Shown piece after piece: positions 53,881 to 61,661 of a stretch of DNA of 64,000 nucleotides. This DNA comes from Pseudomonas parafulva NBRC 16636 = DSM 17004 (lineage in GTDB: Bacteria > Pseudomonadota > Gammaproteobacteria > Pseudomonadales > Pseudomonadaceae), in the NCBI RefSeq assembly GCF_000730645.1, contig NZ_BBIU01000024.1, positions 1 through 64,000 on the forward strand, written 5' to 3'. The notes below the pieces were generated by a model. It searched no databases. It was not told the origin of the DNA and saw nothing but the letters and a program-made list of their open reading frames with translations. A program made the position numbers and the translations under genes. The stretch's first letter is position 1. Each line of letters begins with the position of its first letter.

Positions 53881-54674
53881 GCAGGCCCCGCGACGCCTAC
53901 CATTGGCGCCTGCTGGCAACCGCCGCGAGCTTCTTTGTATTTGGCCTGGGCTGCCTGGCCCTGCGCCTGCTGGTGTTCCCGTTGCTGGCGTGCCTGCCTG
54001 GGGGCAGCGGCCGCCATCGCCTGCGTGCGCGGCGCACCATCAGCTGGCTGTTCTGGCGTTTCGTGCGCTTCATGCGTGCCGCCGGCGTACTCACCTACCA
54101 GATCGACGGGGCAGAGCGCCTGGGCCGGCCCGGGCAGATGATCATCGCCAACCACCCTTCGCTGATCGATGTGGTGTTCCTGATTGGCCTGGTGCGCCAG
54201 GCCAACTGCGTGGTCAAGCAAAGCCTGTTCGACAACCCGTTCACTCGCGGGCCGGTCAGCGAAGCCCAGTACATCGGCAACAACGGCAGCATGGACATGC
54301 TCGACGCCGCCGTCGACTCGCTGCAGCAGGGCCAAACGCTGGTGATCTTCCCCGAAGGCACGCGTACCCCGCCAGGCCAGGCGCCGGCCTTCCATCGCGG
54401 GGCCGCCGCCATCGCCCTGCGTGGCGCGAAAATGGTCACCCCGGTCACCATCAGGGTCAGCCCCACCACGCTGACCAAGAACGAACCCTGGTACCGCATT
54501 CCCAGCCGCCGCGTGCACCTTACCTTCAAGGTAGGTGCCGATATCGATCCCCAAGTGTTCAGCGCCCTGGGCCCGGCGCCCAAGGCCTCTCGCCTGCTGA
54601 ACGATTACCTGCATGACTACTTCCTCAAGGAGCTCGCCGCCGATGAGCGCGCCACAGCAAGACCTCAACCGTGA
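53877..54674 (+). CDS. Lysophospholipid-type acyltransferase (PlsC family)
   Basis: A 265-residue membrane-bound acyltransferase. One membrane segment near the N-terminus (ASFFVFGLGCLALRLLVFPL) is followed by the HX4D motif NHPSLIDVVF and by FPEGTRTPP, the PlsC catalytic and glycerophosphate-site motifs. In aryl-polyene clusters such enzymes are thought to attach the chain to a membrane anchor. The GTG at 53877 forms a GTGA overlap with the preceding stop, which I prefer over upstream ATG codons at 53841 and 53856. Confidence 0.82.
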   Translation: MSRPRDAYHWRLLATAASFFVFGLGCLALRLLVFPLLACLPGGSGRHRLRARRTISWLFWRFVRFMRAAGVLTYQIDGAERLGRPGQMIIANHPSLIDVVFLIGLVRQANCVVKQSLFDNPFTRGPVSEAQYIGNNGSMDMLDAAVDSLQQGQTLVIFPEGTRTPPGQAPAFHRGAAAIALRGAKMVTPVTIRVSPTTLTKNEPWYRIPSRRVHLTFKVGADIDPQVFSALGPAPKASRLLNDYLHDYFLKELAADERATARPQP

Positions 54675-54915
54675 CCTCAAACAGCTGATCATCGACGCCC
54701 TGGGCCTCGAGGACATCAGCGTCCAGGACATCGACGACGAACAGACCCTGTTCGGCGAAGGCCTGGGCCTGGATTCGGTCGATGCGCTGGAGCTTGGCCT
54801 GGCGATCCAGAAGCGCTACGGCATCAAGATCGATGCCGATGCCAAGGACACCCGCAACCATTTCAGCAACGTCGCCACCCTGGCGGCATTCGTCACTGCC
54901 CGTCAGGCCGCCTGA
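54643..54915 (+). CDS. Acyl carrier protein 1
   Basis: A 90-residue acyl carrier protein. The phosphopantetheine Ser lies in GLGLDSVDALELG. The protein is acidic and four-helical in pattern. AAGGAG precedes the ATG at 54643, which lies inside the end of the acyltransferase gene. It is one of two adjacent carriers that would hold the growing polyene. Confidence 0.9.
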   Translation: MSAPQQDLNRDLKQLIIDALGLEDISVQDIDDEQTLFGEGLGLDSVDALELGLAIQKRYGIKIDADAKDTRNHFSNVATLAAFVTARQAA

Positions 54916-54924
54916 GACCGCACC

Positions 54925-55179
54925 ATGCAAACCCGTGAAGACATCTTCAACATCCTGCGCGACGCCCTGGTCGAGTTGTTCGAGCTGGACCCGGCCCGCA
55001 TCAGCCTCGACGCCAACCTGTACCAGGACCTGGAAATCGACAGCATCGACGCCGTCGACCTGATCGATCACATCAAGCGCCAGACGGGCAAAAAAATCGC
55101 CGCTGACGAATTCAAGTCGGTGCGCACCGTCAACGACGTGGTAGAGGCTGTGTTCCGCCTGGTAAACCCGGCGGCATGA
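54925..55179 (+). CDS. Acyl carrier protein 2
   Basis: An 84-residue acyl carrier protein with the attachment Ser in LEIDSIDAVDLIDHI. It differs from the first carrier throughout, so the pair is not a recent duplication and the two probably have distinct partners. Its stop overlaps the start of the membrane-protein gene by four bases. Confidence 0.92.
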   Translation: MQTREDIFNILRDALVELFELDPARISLDANLYQDLEIDSIDAVDLIDHIKRQTGKKIAADEFKSVRTVNDVVEAVFRLVNPAA

Positions 55180-55721
55180 AACAGCTGATTGGCCTGGGCC
55201 TGCTGGTGGCCGGCCTGCTGTACCCGTTTGCGGTGCACTTCGGCATGGCCCATTTCGCCCCCTGGCAGTTCGGCCTGCTGCTTGGCAGCCTGTGGCTGGC
55301 CCGTGTGCTCAGCGCACCGCGCCGCCCCGGCAGCCTGTGGATGGCCGTGGCCGCCCTGGCATTCTGCTGCGTCCTTGGGCTATCCGACAGCCAGGCCCTG
55401 CTGCGCTGGTACCCGGTGTTGATCAGTGCCTTCATGCTGGCGCTGTTCGGTACTAGCCTGCTGCACGGCATGCCGGTGGCCGAGCGCCTGGCACGGCTGC
55501 GTGACCCACAGCTGCCGCCGCGAGCGGTGCGCTATACGCGGCACGTCACCCAGGCCTGGTGCCTGTTTTTTCTGCTTAACGGCCTGATCGCCGCCAGCCT
55601 CACGCTATGGGCACCCCTGACGTGGTGGACGCTGTACAACGGCATCATCGCCTATGCCGCCATGGGCGTGCTGTTCGCCCTGGAGTGGCTGATAAGACAA
55701 CGTGTGCGAGGACGCTCATGA
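55176..55721 (+). CDS. Small membrane protein of the aryl-polyene-type cluster
   Basis: A 181-residue protein with five or six hydrophobic segments (for example LIGLGLLVAGLLYPFAV and WWTLYNGIIAYAAMGVLFAL). It resembles the conserved COG4648-type membrane proteins found beside carriers and acyl ligases in these clusters. No catalytic residues are recognised and its function is unknown. It is coupled at both ends by four-base overlaps. Confidence 0.8.
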   Translation: MKQLIGLGLLVAGLLYPFAVHFGMAHFAPWQFGLLLGSLWLARVLSAPRRPGSLWMAVAALAFCCVLGLSDSQALLRWYPVLISAFMLALFGTSLLHGMPVAERLARLRDPQLPPRAVRYTRHVTQAWCLFFLLNGLIAASLTLWAPLTWWTLYNGIIAYAAMGVLFALEWLIRQRVRGRS

Positions 55722-57397
55722 ACTGGATCAACCTCGAACACCTGCTGCTGGCGCTGGACGCGTCGCGGCCGGTGACCCAGGCCCCCGCCCTGGACCATGC
55801 TGGCCTGTGCCAACAGGCCCTGCGGCTGGCGGGGGGCCTGCACCAGCGCGGTGCCCGGCGCCTGGCCATTCACCTGGAGGACGCGGCCCAACTGGCCGCC
55901 GCCCTGCTGGGTGCCTGGCGGGCGGGCGTCGAGGTGCTGCTGCCCGCCGACCTGCAGCCCGCCACCCGTGAGCGCTGGCACAGCCATGTCGACCTGTGGC
56001 TCAGCGACCAGCCCGGCGATACGCCGTTCGAGGCATTGATGGGCCAAGCCATGCCCCCCGCCGCGCTGGACCTGGACCTGTGCCGCATCAGCCTGTGCAC
56101 GTCCGGGTCCAGTGGCGAACCCAAGCGCATCGACAAGCAGCTGCGCCAGCTGGCCAACGAGGTAGAGGCACTCGAGCAACTCTGGGGAGCCGACCTGGGC
56201 CGGGCCTGGATCATCGGCAGTGTCGCCACCCAGCACATCTACGGCCTGCTGTTCCGTGTGCTGTGGCCCCTGTGCGCCGGGCGCGGCTTCGAGCGGCGCC
56301 AGCTGCCCTTCCCCGAAGACCTGCAACGGGCCAGCCGTGAGCACCCTGCGTTCGCCTGGGTGGCCAGCCCTGCCCTGCTCAAGCGCATGGGCGAGAACCT
56401 GGACTGGCCTGCCCTGCAACCGGTGCGCAAGGTATTTTCGTCCGGTGGCGAGCTGCCAGCCGATGCCGCGCAGCGCCTGCAGCAACGCCTCGGCCAGTGG
56501 CCTGCAGAAATTCTGGGTAGTTCGGAAACCGGCGGTATCGCCTGGCGCCAGGGGCAAGCCCTGTGGCAGCCCTTTGCCGGCGTGCAATTGAGCCACGGCG
56601 CCGATGGCGCGCTGCGTATCGCCTCGCCTTACCTGCCTGCCGGGCATGTGGAACACAGCGCGGATGCTGCGGAGTTTTCGCCAGACGGGCGTTTCCGCCT
56701 GCTGGGCCGCCTGGACCGCATCGTCAAGCTGGAAGAAAAGCGCATTTCCCTGCCCATGCTGGAACAGGCCCTGTGCACCCACCCTTGGGTGGCTGAAGCG
56801 CGCCTGGGCATGATCGAACAAGGCCGGGCGTACCTGGCCGCGTTGCTGGTACCCACCGCAGCGGGCCTGCACGCGCTGCGCAACCAGGGCCGCCGGATAC
56901 TGCTGGATACGCTGCGTAAACACCTGGCGGGCCACTGCGAGGCGCTGGCGTTGCCGCGCCGCTGGCGGCTGATGCAGCAACTGCCACTCAACAGCCAGGG
57001 CAAGCTACCCCAGGCGGCCCTGCACACATTGCTGGTGGCGCCACGCAGCATGGCGCCACAGGTGCTGGCACAGCAGGGCGCGGGCGACGAACTGCAGTTC
57101 AACCTCGCCGTGCCGCTGGACCTGGCGTGTTTCTCCGGGCATTTCCCGCGTACGCCAGTGCTGCCGGGCGTGGTGCAGATCGACTGGGCCATCGCCCTGG
57201 CAACCGAACACCTGCAGGCCGGGCTGCACTTCGCCGGCATGGAAGTGCTGAAGTTCCAGCAGCTGGTGCGCCCCGGCGACCAGCTGGCACTGAGCCTTCG
57301 CCTGGACAGGGCACGCAGCAAACTGTACTTCGCCTTCACCTGCGCGGGGCAGCCCTGCTCCAGCGGCCGTATCCTGCTGGAGAACACCTGTGCATAA
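55718..57397 (+). CDS. Acyl/aryl-AMP ligase fused to a FabZ-like dehydratase
   Basis: A 559-residue two-domain protein. Residues about 1-445 are an adenylating ligase: the P-loop-like LCTSGSSGEPKRIDK, SSGGELP, EILGSSETGG and the hinge DGRFRLLGRLDRIVKLEEKR. Residues about 465-559 are a hotdog dehydratase domain with FSGHFPRTPVLPGVVQIDWA, where the His in GHFP is the expected catalytic residue. The ligase would activate the aryl starter for loading on a carrier; the dehydratase would make double bonds. The frame is uninterrupted, so this is a true fusion. Confidence 0.85.
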   Translation: MNWINLEHLLLALDASRPVTQAPALDHAGLCQQALRLAGGLHQRGARRLAIHLEDAAQLAAALLGAWRAGVEVLLPADLQPATRERWHSHVDLWLSDQPGDTPFEALMGQAMPPAALDLDLCRISLCTSGSSGEPKRIDKQLRQLANEVEALEQLWGADLGRAWIIGSVATQHIYGLLFRVLWPLCAGRGFERRQLPFPEDLQRASREHPAFAWVASPALLKRMGENLDWPALQPVRKVFSSGGELPADAAQRLQQRLGQWPAEILGSSETGGIAWRQGQALWQPFAGVQLSHGADGALRIASPYLPAGHVEHSADAAEFSPDGRFRLLGRLDRIVKLEEKRISLPMLEQALCTHPWVAEARLGMIEQGRAYLAALLVPTAAGLHALRNQGRRILLDTLRKHLAGHCEALALPRRWRLMQQLPLNSQGKLPQAALHTLLVAPRSMAPQVLAQQGAGDELQFNLAVPLDLACFSGHFPRTPVLPGVVQIDWAIALATEHLQAGLHFAGMEVLKFQQLVRPGDQLALSLRLDRARSKLYFAFTCAGQPCSSGRILLENTCA

Positions 57398-58124
57398 GCC
57401 CTGCGCGGTCATCCCCGTGTACAACCACGAGCAGGCACTGCCGGCTGTGGTAGCCGAGCTGCAGCAAGCGGGCCTGCCCTGCGTGCTGGTCGATGACGCC
57501 AGTCATCCCGCCTGCGCGCAAGTGCTTGCACACCTGGCCTGCCAGCGTAATGTGTATCTGGTTACCCTGGCCGTGAACCAGGGCAAGGGTGGCGCGGTAA
57601 TGGCTGGCCTGCGAGAGGCTGCACGCCTTGGCTTCAGCCATGCGCTGCAGGTAGACGCCGATGGCCAGCACAACCTGCTCGATGTGGGGCTGTTCCTCGA
57701 CCAGTCGCGCAACCACCCGCAGGCACTGGTGTGCGGTTACCCCCAGTACGATGCCAGTGTGCCCAAGGGCAGGCTGTATGCCCGCTACCTCACCCACGTG
57801 TGGGTGTGGATCAACAGCTTGTCGCTGCAGATCCCCGACTCCATGTGCGGTTTTCGCGTGTATCCCCTGCCTGCCACCCTGGCGATGATCGACAGCGTCA
57901 AACTGGGCAAGCGCATGGACTTCGACCCTGAAATCCTGGTGCGCCTGGCCTGGCGCAACCAGCCGATGCGCTGGCTGCCCACCCGGGTGCACTACCCCCA
58001 GGACGGCCTGTCCCATTTCCGGCTGTTCCATGACAACGCGCTGATCTCGAAAATGCACGCCAAGCTGTTCTTCGGCATGCTGCTGCGGGCACCGGCAATA
58101 CTCTGGCGCAGGTGGCGGGCATGA
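57390..58124 (+). CDS. Glycosyltransferase family 2 protein
   Basis: A 244-residue GT-A fold glycosyltransferase. It begins with PCAVIPVYNHEQALPAVVAEL and has the sugar-nucleotide site DDAS and the metal motif QVDADGQHN. The later QIPDSMCGFRVYP segment is typical of dolichol-phosphate-mannose-synthase-like members. Its C-terminus is hydrophobic only briefly, so membrane attachment is peripheral. It would place a sugar on the polyene or its anchor. It overlaps both neighbours. Confidence 0.88.
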   Translation: MHKPCAVIPVYNHEQALPAVVAELQQAGLPCVLVDDASHPACAQVLAHLACQRNVYLVTLAVNQGKGGAVMAGLREAARLGFSHALQVDADGQHNLLDVGLFLDQSRNHPQALVCGYPQYDASVPKGRLYARYLTHVWVWINSLSLQIPDSMCGFRVYPLPATLAMIDSVKLGKRMDFDPEILVRLAWRNQPMRWLPTRVHYPQDGLSHFRLFHDNALISKMHAKLFFGMLLRAPAILWRRWRA

Positions 58125-59059
58125 GCGAACCGTCGCAGCACTGGGCCGAACATCAGGAACGCGGCAGCTTCTGGCTGATGAAACTCACAGCCACCCTGGT
58201 GCGCCTGCTGGGCCGGCGCATGCTCAGCCCGTTGATCCACCTCATCGTCGCCTACTTCTTCCTGTTTGGCCGCCGCGCCCGGTGCAGCGCCTGGCAGTAC
58301 CAGCAGCGGCTGCGCCAGTGGAGCGGCGGGCAGACCACCGCCCCCAGCCAATGGCAGGTGTTCCGCCAGTTCATGGCCTTCGCGGAGGCCCTGCTGGACA
58401 AGCTGGACGTGTGGAACGGCAAGCTGCGTATCGAAGACATCGAGATCCACGACCCGGCCCAACTGCGCCGGCAACTGCGCGGCAGCCGTGGGCAAATGCT
58501 GGTAGGGGCGCACCTGGGCAACCTTGAAGTGTGCCGCGCCCTGGCCGAAATCGGCGAGCAGGTCACCATGAACGTGCTGGTGCACACCCGCCATGCCGAG
58601 CGCTTCAACCGCCTGTTGGGTGAAGCGGGGGCTACCAACCTGAGGCTGATCCAGGTCAGCGAACTGGACCCAGCTGTCATGCTGCAATTGTCCGAACGGC
58701 TGGAGCGTGGCGAATGGCTGGCGATTGCCGGTGACCGTGTGCCCCTGCACGGCGGGCGCACGGTAGAAGTGGATTTCCTCGGCCACCGGGCAGCCTTTCC
58801 GCAAGGCCCGTGGCTGCTGGCGGGCATGCTCGAATGCCCGCTCAACCTGCTGTTCTGCCTCAAGCACCAGGGGCGCTACCACGTTACCCTCGAACCCTTT
58901 GCCGAGCGCCTGCAATGGCGACGCGGCCAGCGCGATCAGGTAATCGCCGAGTGGGCCACACGCTACGCCGACCGCCTGGGCCACTACTGCACCCAGGCGC
59001 CCCTGCAGTGGTTCAATTTCTACCCTTTCTGGAAGACCGATGACGATGCATCCGCATGA
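58121..59059 (+). CDS. LpxL/HtrB-type acyltransferase
   Basis: A 312-residue membrane acyltransferase of the lipid A late-acylation family. An N-terminal membrane region (LIHLIVAYFFLFG) is followed by the HX4E motif GAHLGNLEV and by IAGDRVPLHGGR. In aryl-polyene clusters a homologue is always near the glycosyltransferase and may acylate the lipid anchor. The ATG at 58121 makes an ATGA overlap with the glycosyltransferase stop. Confidence 0.85.
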   Translation: MSEPSQHWAEHQERGSFWLMKLTATLVRLLGRRMLSPLIHLIVAYFFLFGRRARCSAWQYQQRLRQWSGGQTTAPSQWQVFRQFMAFAEALLDKLDVWNGKLRIEDIEIHDPAQLRRQLRGSRGQMLVGAHLGNLEVCRALAEIGEQVTMNVLVHTRHAERFNRLLGEAGATNLRLIQVSELDPAVMLQLSERLERGEWLAIAGDRVPLHGGRTVEVDFLGHRAAFPQGPWLLAGMLECPLNLLFCLKHQGRYHVTLEPFAERLQWRRGQRDQVIAEWATRYADRLGHYCTQAPLQWFNFYPFWKTDDDASA

Positions 59060-60584
59060 AGCTGTCACGTTCGGCGAAGCGCCGCTGGCAATCGAACAGG
59101 TGGTGGCCCTGGCAGAACGCCGTGCCCAGGTGCACCTGCAGGACGACGCCACCTACCGAGCGCGTATCGCCCGGGGTGCAAGGTTTCTCGACACCCTGCT
59201 CGACAAGGAAGGGGTGATCTACGGCGTCACCACCGGCTACGGTGATTCCTGCGTGGTGGCTGTACCGCTGGAACATGTGGAGGCGCTGCCACAGCACCTG
59301 TACACCTTCCACGGCTGCGGCCTCGGCAAGCTGCTGGATGCCCCTGCCACCCGCGCGGTGCTGGCCGCACGCCTGCGCTCGCTCAGCCATGGTGTTTCCG
59401 GCGTGCGCCTTGAGCTGCTGGAGCGCCTGCGCGACTTCCTCGCCCACGACATCCTGCCGCTGATCCCCGAAGAAGGCTCGGTGGGCGCCAGCGGTGACCT
59501 TACGCCGCTGTCTTATGTGGCCGCGACGCTGTCGGGCGAGCGCGATGTGATGTACCAGGGCATGCGCCGCAGCAGCGCCGACGTGCACCGGGAGCTGGGC
59601 TGGCAACCGCTGGTGCTCCGGCCCAAGGAAGCCCTGGCGCTGATGAACGGCACTGCGGTGATGACCGGGTTGGCGTGCCTGGCCTACAGCCGCGCCGACT
59701 ACCTGCTGCAGTTGGCCACCCGCATCACCGCCCTGAACGTGATCGCCCTGCAGGGCAACCCGGAACACTTCGATGAACGGCTGTTCGCCGCCAAGCCGCA
59801 CCCCGGCCAGGCGCAAGTCGCCGCCTGGCTGCGCCAGGACCTTGCCATCGACGCCCCGCTGCCGACCCTGCACCGCCTGCAGGACCGCTACTCGCTGCGC
59901 TGCGCGCCGCACGTGCTGGGGGTGCTGGCCGACAGCCTGGGCTGGCTGCGCGGTTTCATCGAAACCGAACTGAACAGTGCCAACGACAACCCGATCATCG
60001 ACGGTGACGCTGAACGTGTGCTGCACGGCGGGCATTTCTACGGCGGGCATATCGCCTTTGCCATGGACAGCCTGAAAACCCTGGTGGCCAACGTCGCCGA
60101 CCTGCTCGACCGGCAGCTCGCTCTGCTGGTGGACGTGCGCTACAACCATGGCCTGCCGAGCAACCTGTCCGGCGCGCCGGCCGACCGGGCGATGATCAAC
60201 CACGGCTTCAAGGCCGTGCAGATTGGCACCAGCGCCTGGACCGCCGAAGCCCTCAAGCAGACCATGCCCGCCAGCGTGTTCTCGCGCTCCACCGAGTGCC
60301 ACAACCAGGACAAGGTGAGCATGGGCACAATCGCTGCCCGCGATGCCCTGCGCGTGCTGGAACTGACCGAACAGGTGGCTGCCGCCGCGCTGCTGGCCGC
60401 CAACCAGGGTGTGTGGCTGCGCAGCCGCCATGCCGATGCACGCCCATTGCCGCCTGCGCTGGCGCACATGCACGAAGCGCTGCTGGGTGAGTTTGCCCCG
60501 GTGATCGAAGATAGGGCCCTGGAGCAAGACCTGCGCCACTGCCTGCAGCGGATCGGCCAGCGCCACTGGAGGCTGCATGCGTAG
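59040..60584 (+). CDS. Aromatic amino-acid ammonia-lyase (HAL/PAL/TAL family)
   Basis: A 514-residue MIO-enzyme. The cofactor triplet Ala-Ser-Gly is at residues 150-152 (GSVGASGDLTPLSY) and the catalytic Tyr is residue 61 (IYGVTTGYGD). At the substrate-recognition pair it has Phe90-His91 (YTFHGCGLG), where the HutH encoded at 3581 has Ser83-His84. Loss of the histidine-binding Ser, together with the cluster context, suggests phenylalanine or tyrosine as substrate, giving the cinnamate or coumarate starter. It is not a second hut enzyme. It overlaps the acyltransferase gene by 20 bases. Confidence 0.85.
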   Translation: MTMHPHEAVTFGEAPLAIEQVVALAERRAQVHLQDDATYRARIARGARFLDTLLDKEGVIYGVTTGYGDSCVVAVPLEHVEALPQHLYTFHGCGLGKLLDAPATRAVLAARLRSLSHGVSGVRLELLERLRDFLAHDILPLIPEEGSVGASGDLTPLSYVAATLSGERDVMYQGMRRSSADVHRELGWQPLVLRPKEALALMNGTAVMTGLACLAYSRADYLLQLATRITALNVIALQGNPEHFDERLFAAKPHPGQAQVAAWLRQDLAIDAPLPTLHRLQDRYSLRCAPHVLGVLADSLGWLRGFIETELNSANDNPIIDGDAERVLHGGHFYGGHIAFAMDSLKTLVANVADLLDRQLALLVDVRYNHGLPSNLSGAPADRAMINHGFKAVQIGTSAWTAEALKQTMPASVFSRSTECHNQDKVSMGTIAARDALRVLELTEQVAAAALLAANQGVWLRSRHADARPLPPALAHMHEALLGEFAPVIEDRALEQDLRHCLQRIGQRHWRLHA

Positions 60585-61002
60585 CGCCGGGGTATTTCAC
60601 ATCGACAGCGAGGTGGTCGTGCCATTCTTCGACGTCGACAGCATGCACGTGGTGTGGCATGGCCATTACGTGAAGTACCTGGAGGTGGCCCGCTGCGCCC
60701 TGCTCGACCGCCTCTCGCACAACTACGTGCAGATGCAGGCCAGCGGCTACGCATGGCCGGTGATCGACCTGCAGTTGCGCTACATGCGCGGCGCCACCTT
60801 CGGCCAGCGCCTGAGCGTGCGGGCCAGCCTGGTGGAGTGGGAAAACCGCCTGAAAATCCATTACCTGATCAGCGATGCCGAAACCGGTGAGCGCATGACC
60901 CGGGCCAGCACCGTGCAGGTCGCCGTGCACATCGCCAGTGGCGAAATGCAGCTGGCCTCGCCCCAGGTAATGCTCGATGCCGTCCAGCAGGTGCTTGCAT
61001 GA
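60577..61002 (+). CDS. Acyl-CoA thioesterase, 4HBT hotdog family
   Basis: A 141-residue hotdog thioesterase. FFDVDSMHVVWHGHYVKYLEVARCAL contains the catalytic Asp and the HxxY pattern of 4-hydroxybenzoyl-CoA thioesterase-like proteins. It could release the finished chain or edit carriers. It overlaps the lyase gene by eight bases and the next gene by four. Confidence 0.9.
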   Translation: MRSAGVFHIDSEVVVPFFDVDSMHVVWHGHYVKYLEVARCALLDRLSHNYVQMQASGYAWPVIDLQLRYMRGATFGQRLSVRASLVEWENRLKIHYLISDAETGERMTRASTVQVAVHIASGEMQLASPQVMLDAVQQVLA

Positions 61003-61661
61003 ACCCCATCGATAACCGCGCCCTCCGGCGTACTGCAGGCGTCGGCTTGCCGGCAATAGCCTGCAAAGCAGGGCCGCTCGTCCTGGCTTTGCTGCTGTGG
61101 CTTATCAGCCCCCTCACCTTCGCCTTCACCCTCGACGACCTGCAAAAGCAGCTCAGCGCCCCCGCCGTGGTCAAAGGCCCGTTCGTGCAGGAAAAGCACC
61201 TGCGTGCCCTGCCCCAGCCGCTGCTGAGCCAGGGGCAGTTCGTGCTGGCCCGCGACCACGGGCTGCTGTGGCTGCTGCAAACCCCGCTGCGCCAGGACTA
61301 CCGCATCGATGCCCATGGCATCGCCCGGCGCGACCCGAGCGGCTGGCAGGCTTTGCCCAACCGTAGCGCCGGTGCCGAGCAGAACCGCCTGTTCTTCGCC
61401 GTGCTGCAAGGCGACAGCACCGGTCTGCAACGTGACTTCGAGCTGGCCCTCACCGGGGACGCCGCCCACTGGCAGTTGCAGCTCACCCCCCGTTCGCTGC
61501 TGCTCAAGCAGGTGTTCAAGCGCATCGACATCACCGGTGGGCGCTATGTACAACGCATCGAATTGAGCGAAACCCAGGGCGACAGCACGGTGCTGCGCAT
61601 GCCCGAAAGCAGCGGCGCTGCTGACCTGAGCGACGCGGAGCGCAGCGACTTTGCCAACTGA
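60999..61661 (+). CDS. LolA-like outer-membrane carrier protein
   Basis: A 220-residue protein with an N-terminal membrane or signal segment (about 25-43; LVLALLLWLISPLTFAF) and a LolA-type beta fold (LDDLQKQLSAPAVVKGPFVQEK, LLWLLQTPLRQDYRID). LolA proteins shuttle lipoproteins across the periplasm. A cluster-specific copy suggests transport of the lipid-linked polyene to the outer membrane. Confidence 0.83.
   Translation: MNPIDNRALRRTAGVGLPAIACKAGPLVLALLLWLISPLTFAFTLDDLQKQLSAPAVVKGPFVQEKHLRALPQPLLSQGQFVLARDHGLLWLLQTPLRQDYRIDAHGIARRDPSGWQALPNRSAGAEQNRLFFAVLQGDSTGLQRDFELALTGDAAHWQLQLTPRSLLLKQVFKRIDITGGRYVQRIELSETQGDSTVLRMPESSGAADLSDAERSDFAN

Noticed and set aside
59040..60584. A second histidine ammonia-lyase (hutH2) for catabolism
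   Set aside because: It is embedded in the polyketide-type operon and has Phe in place of the Ser used for histidine recognition.
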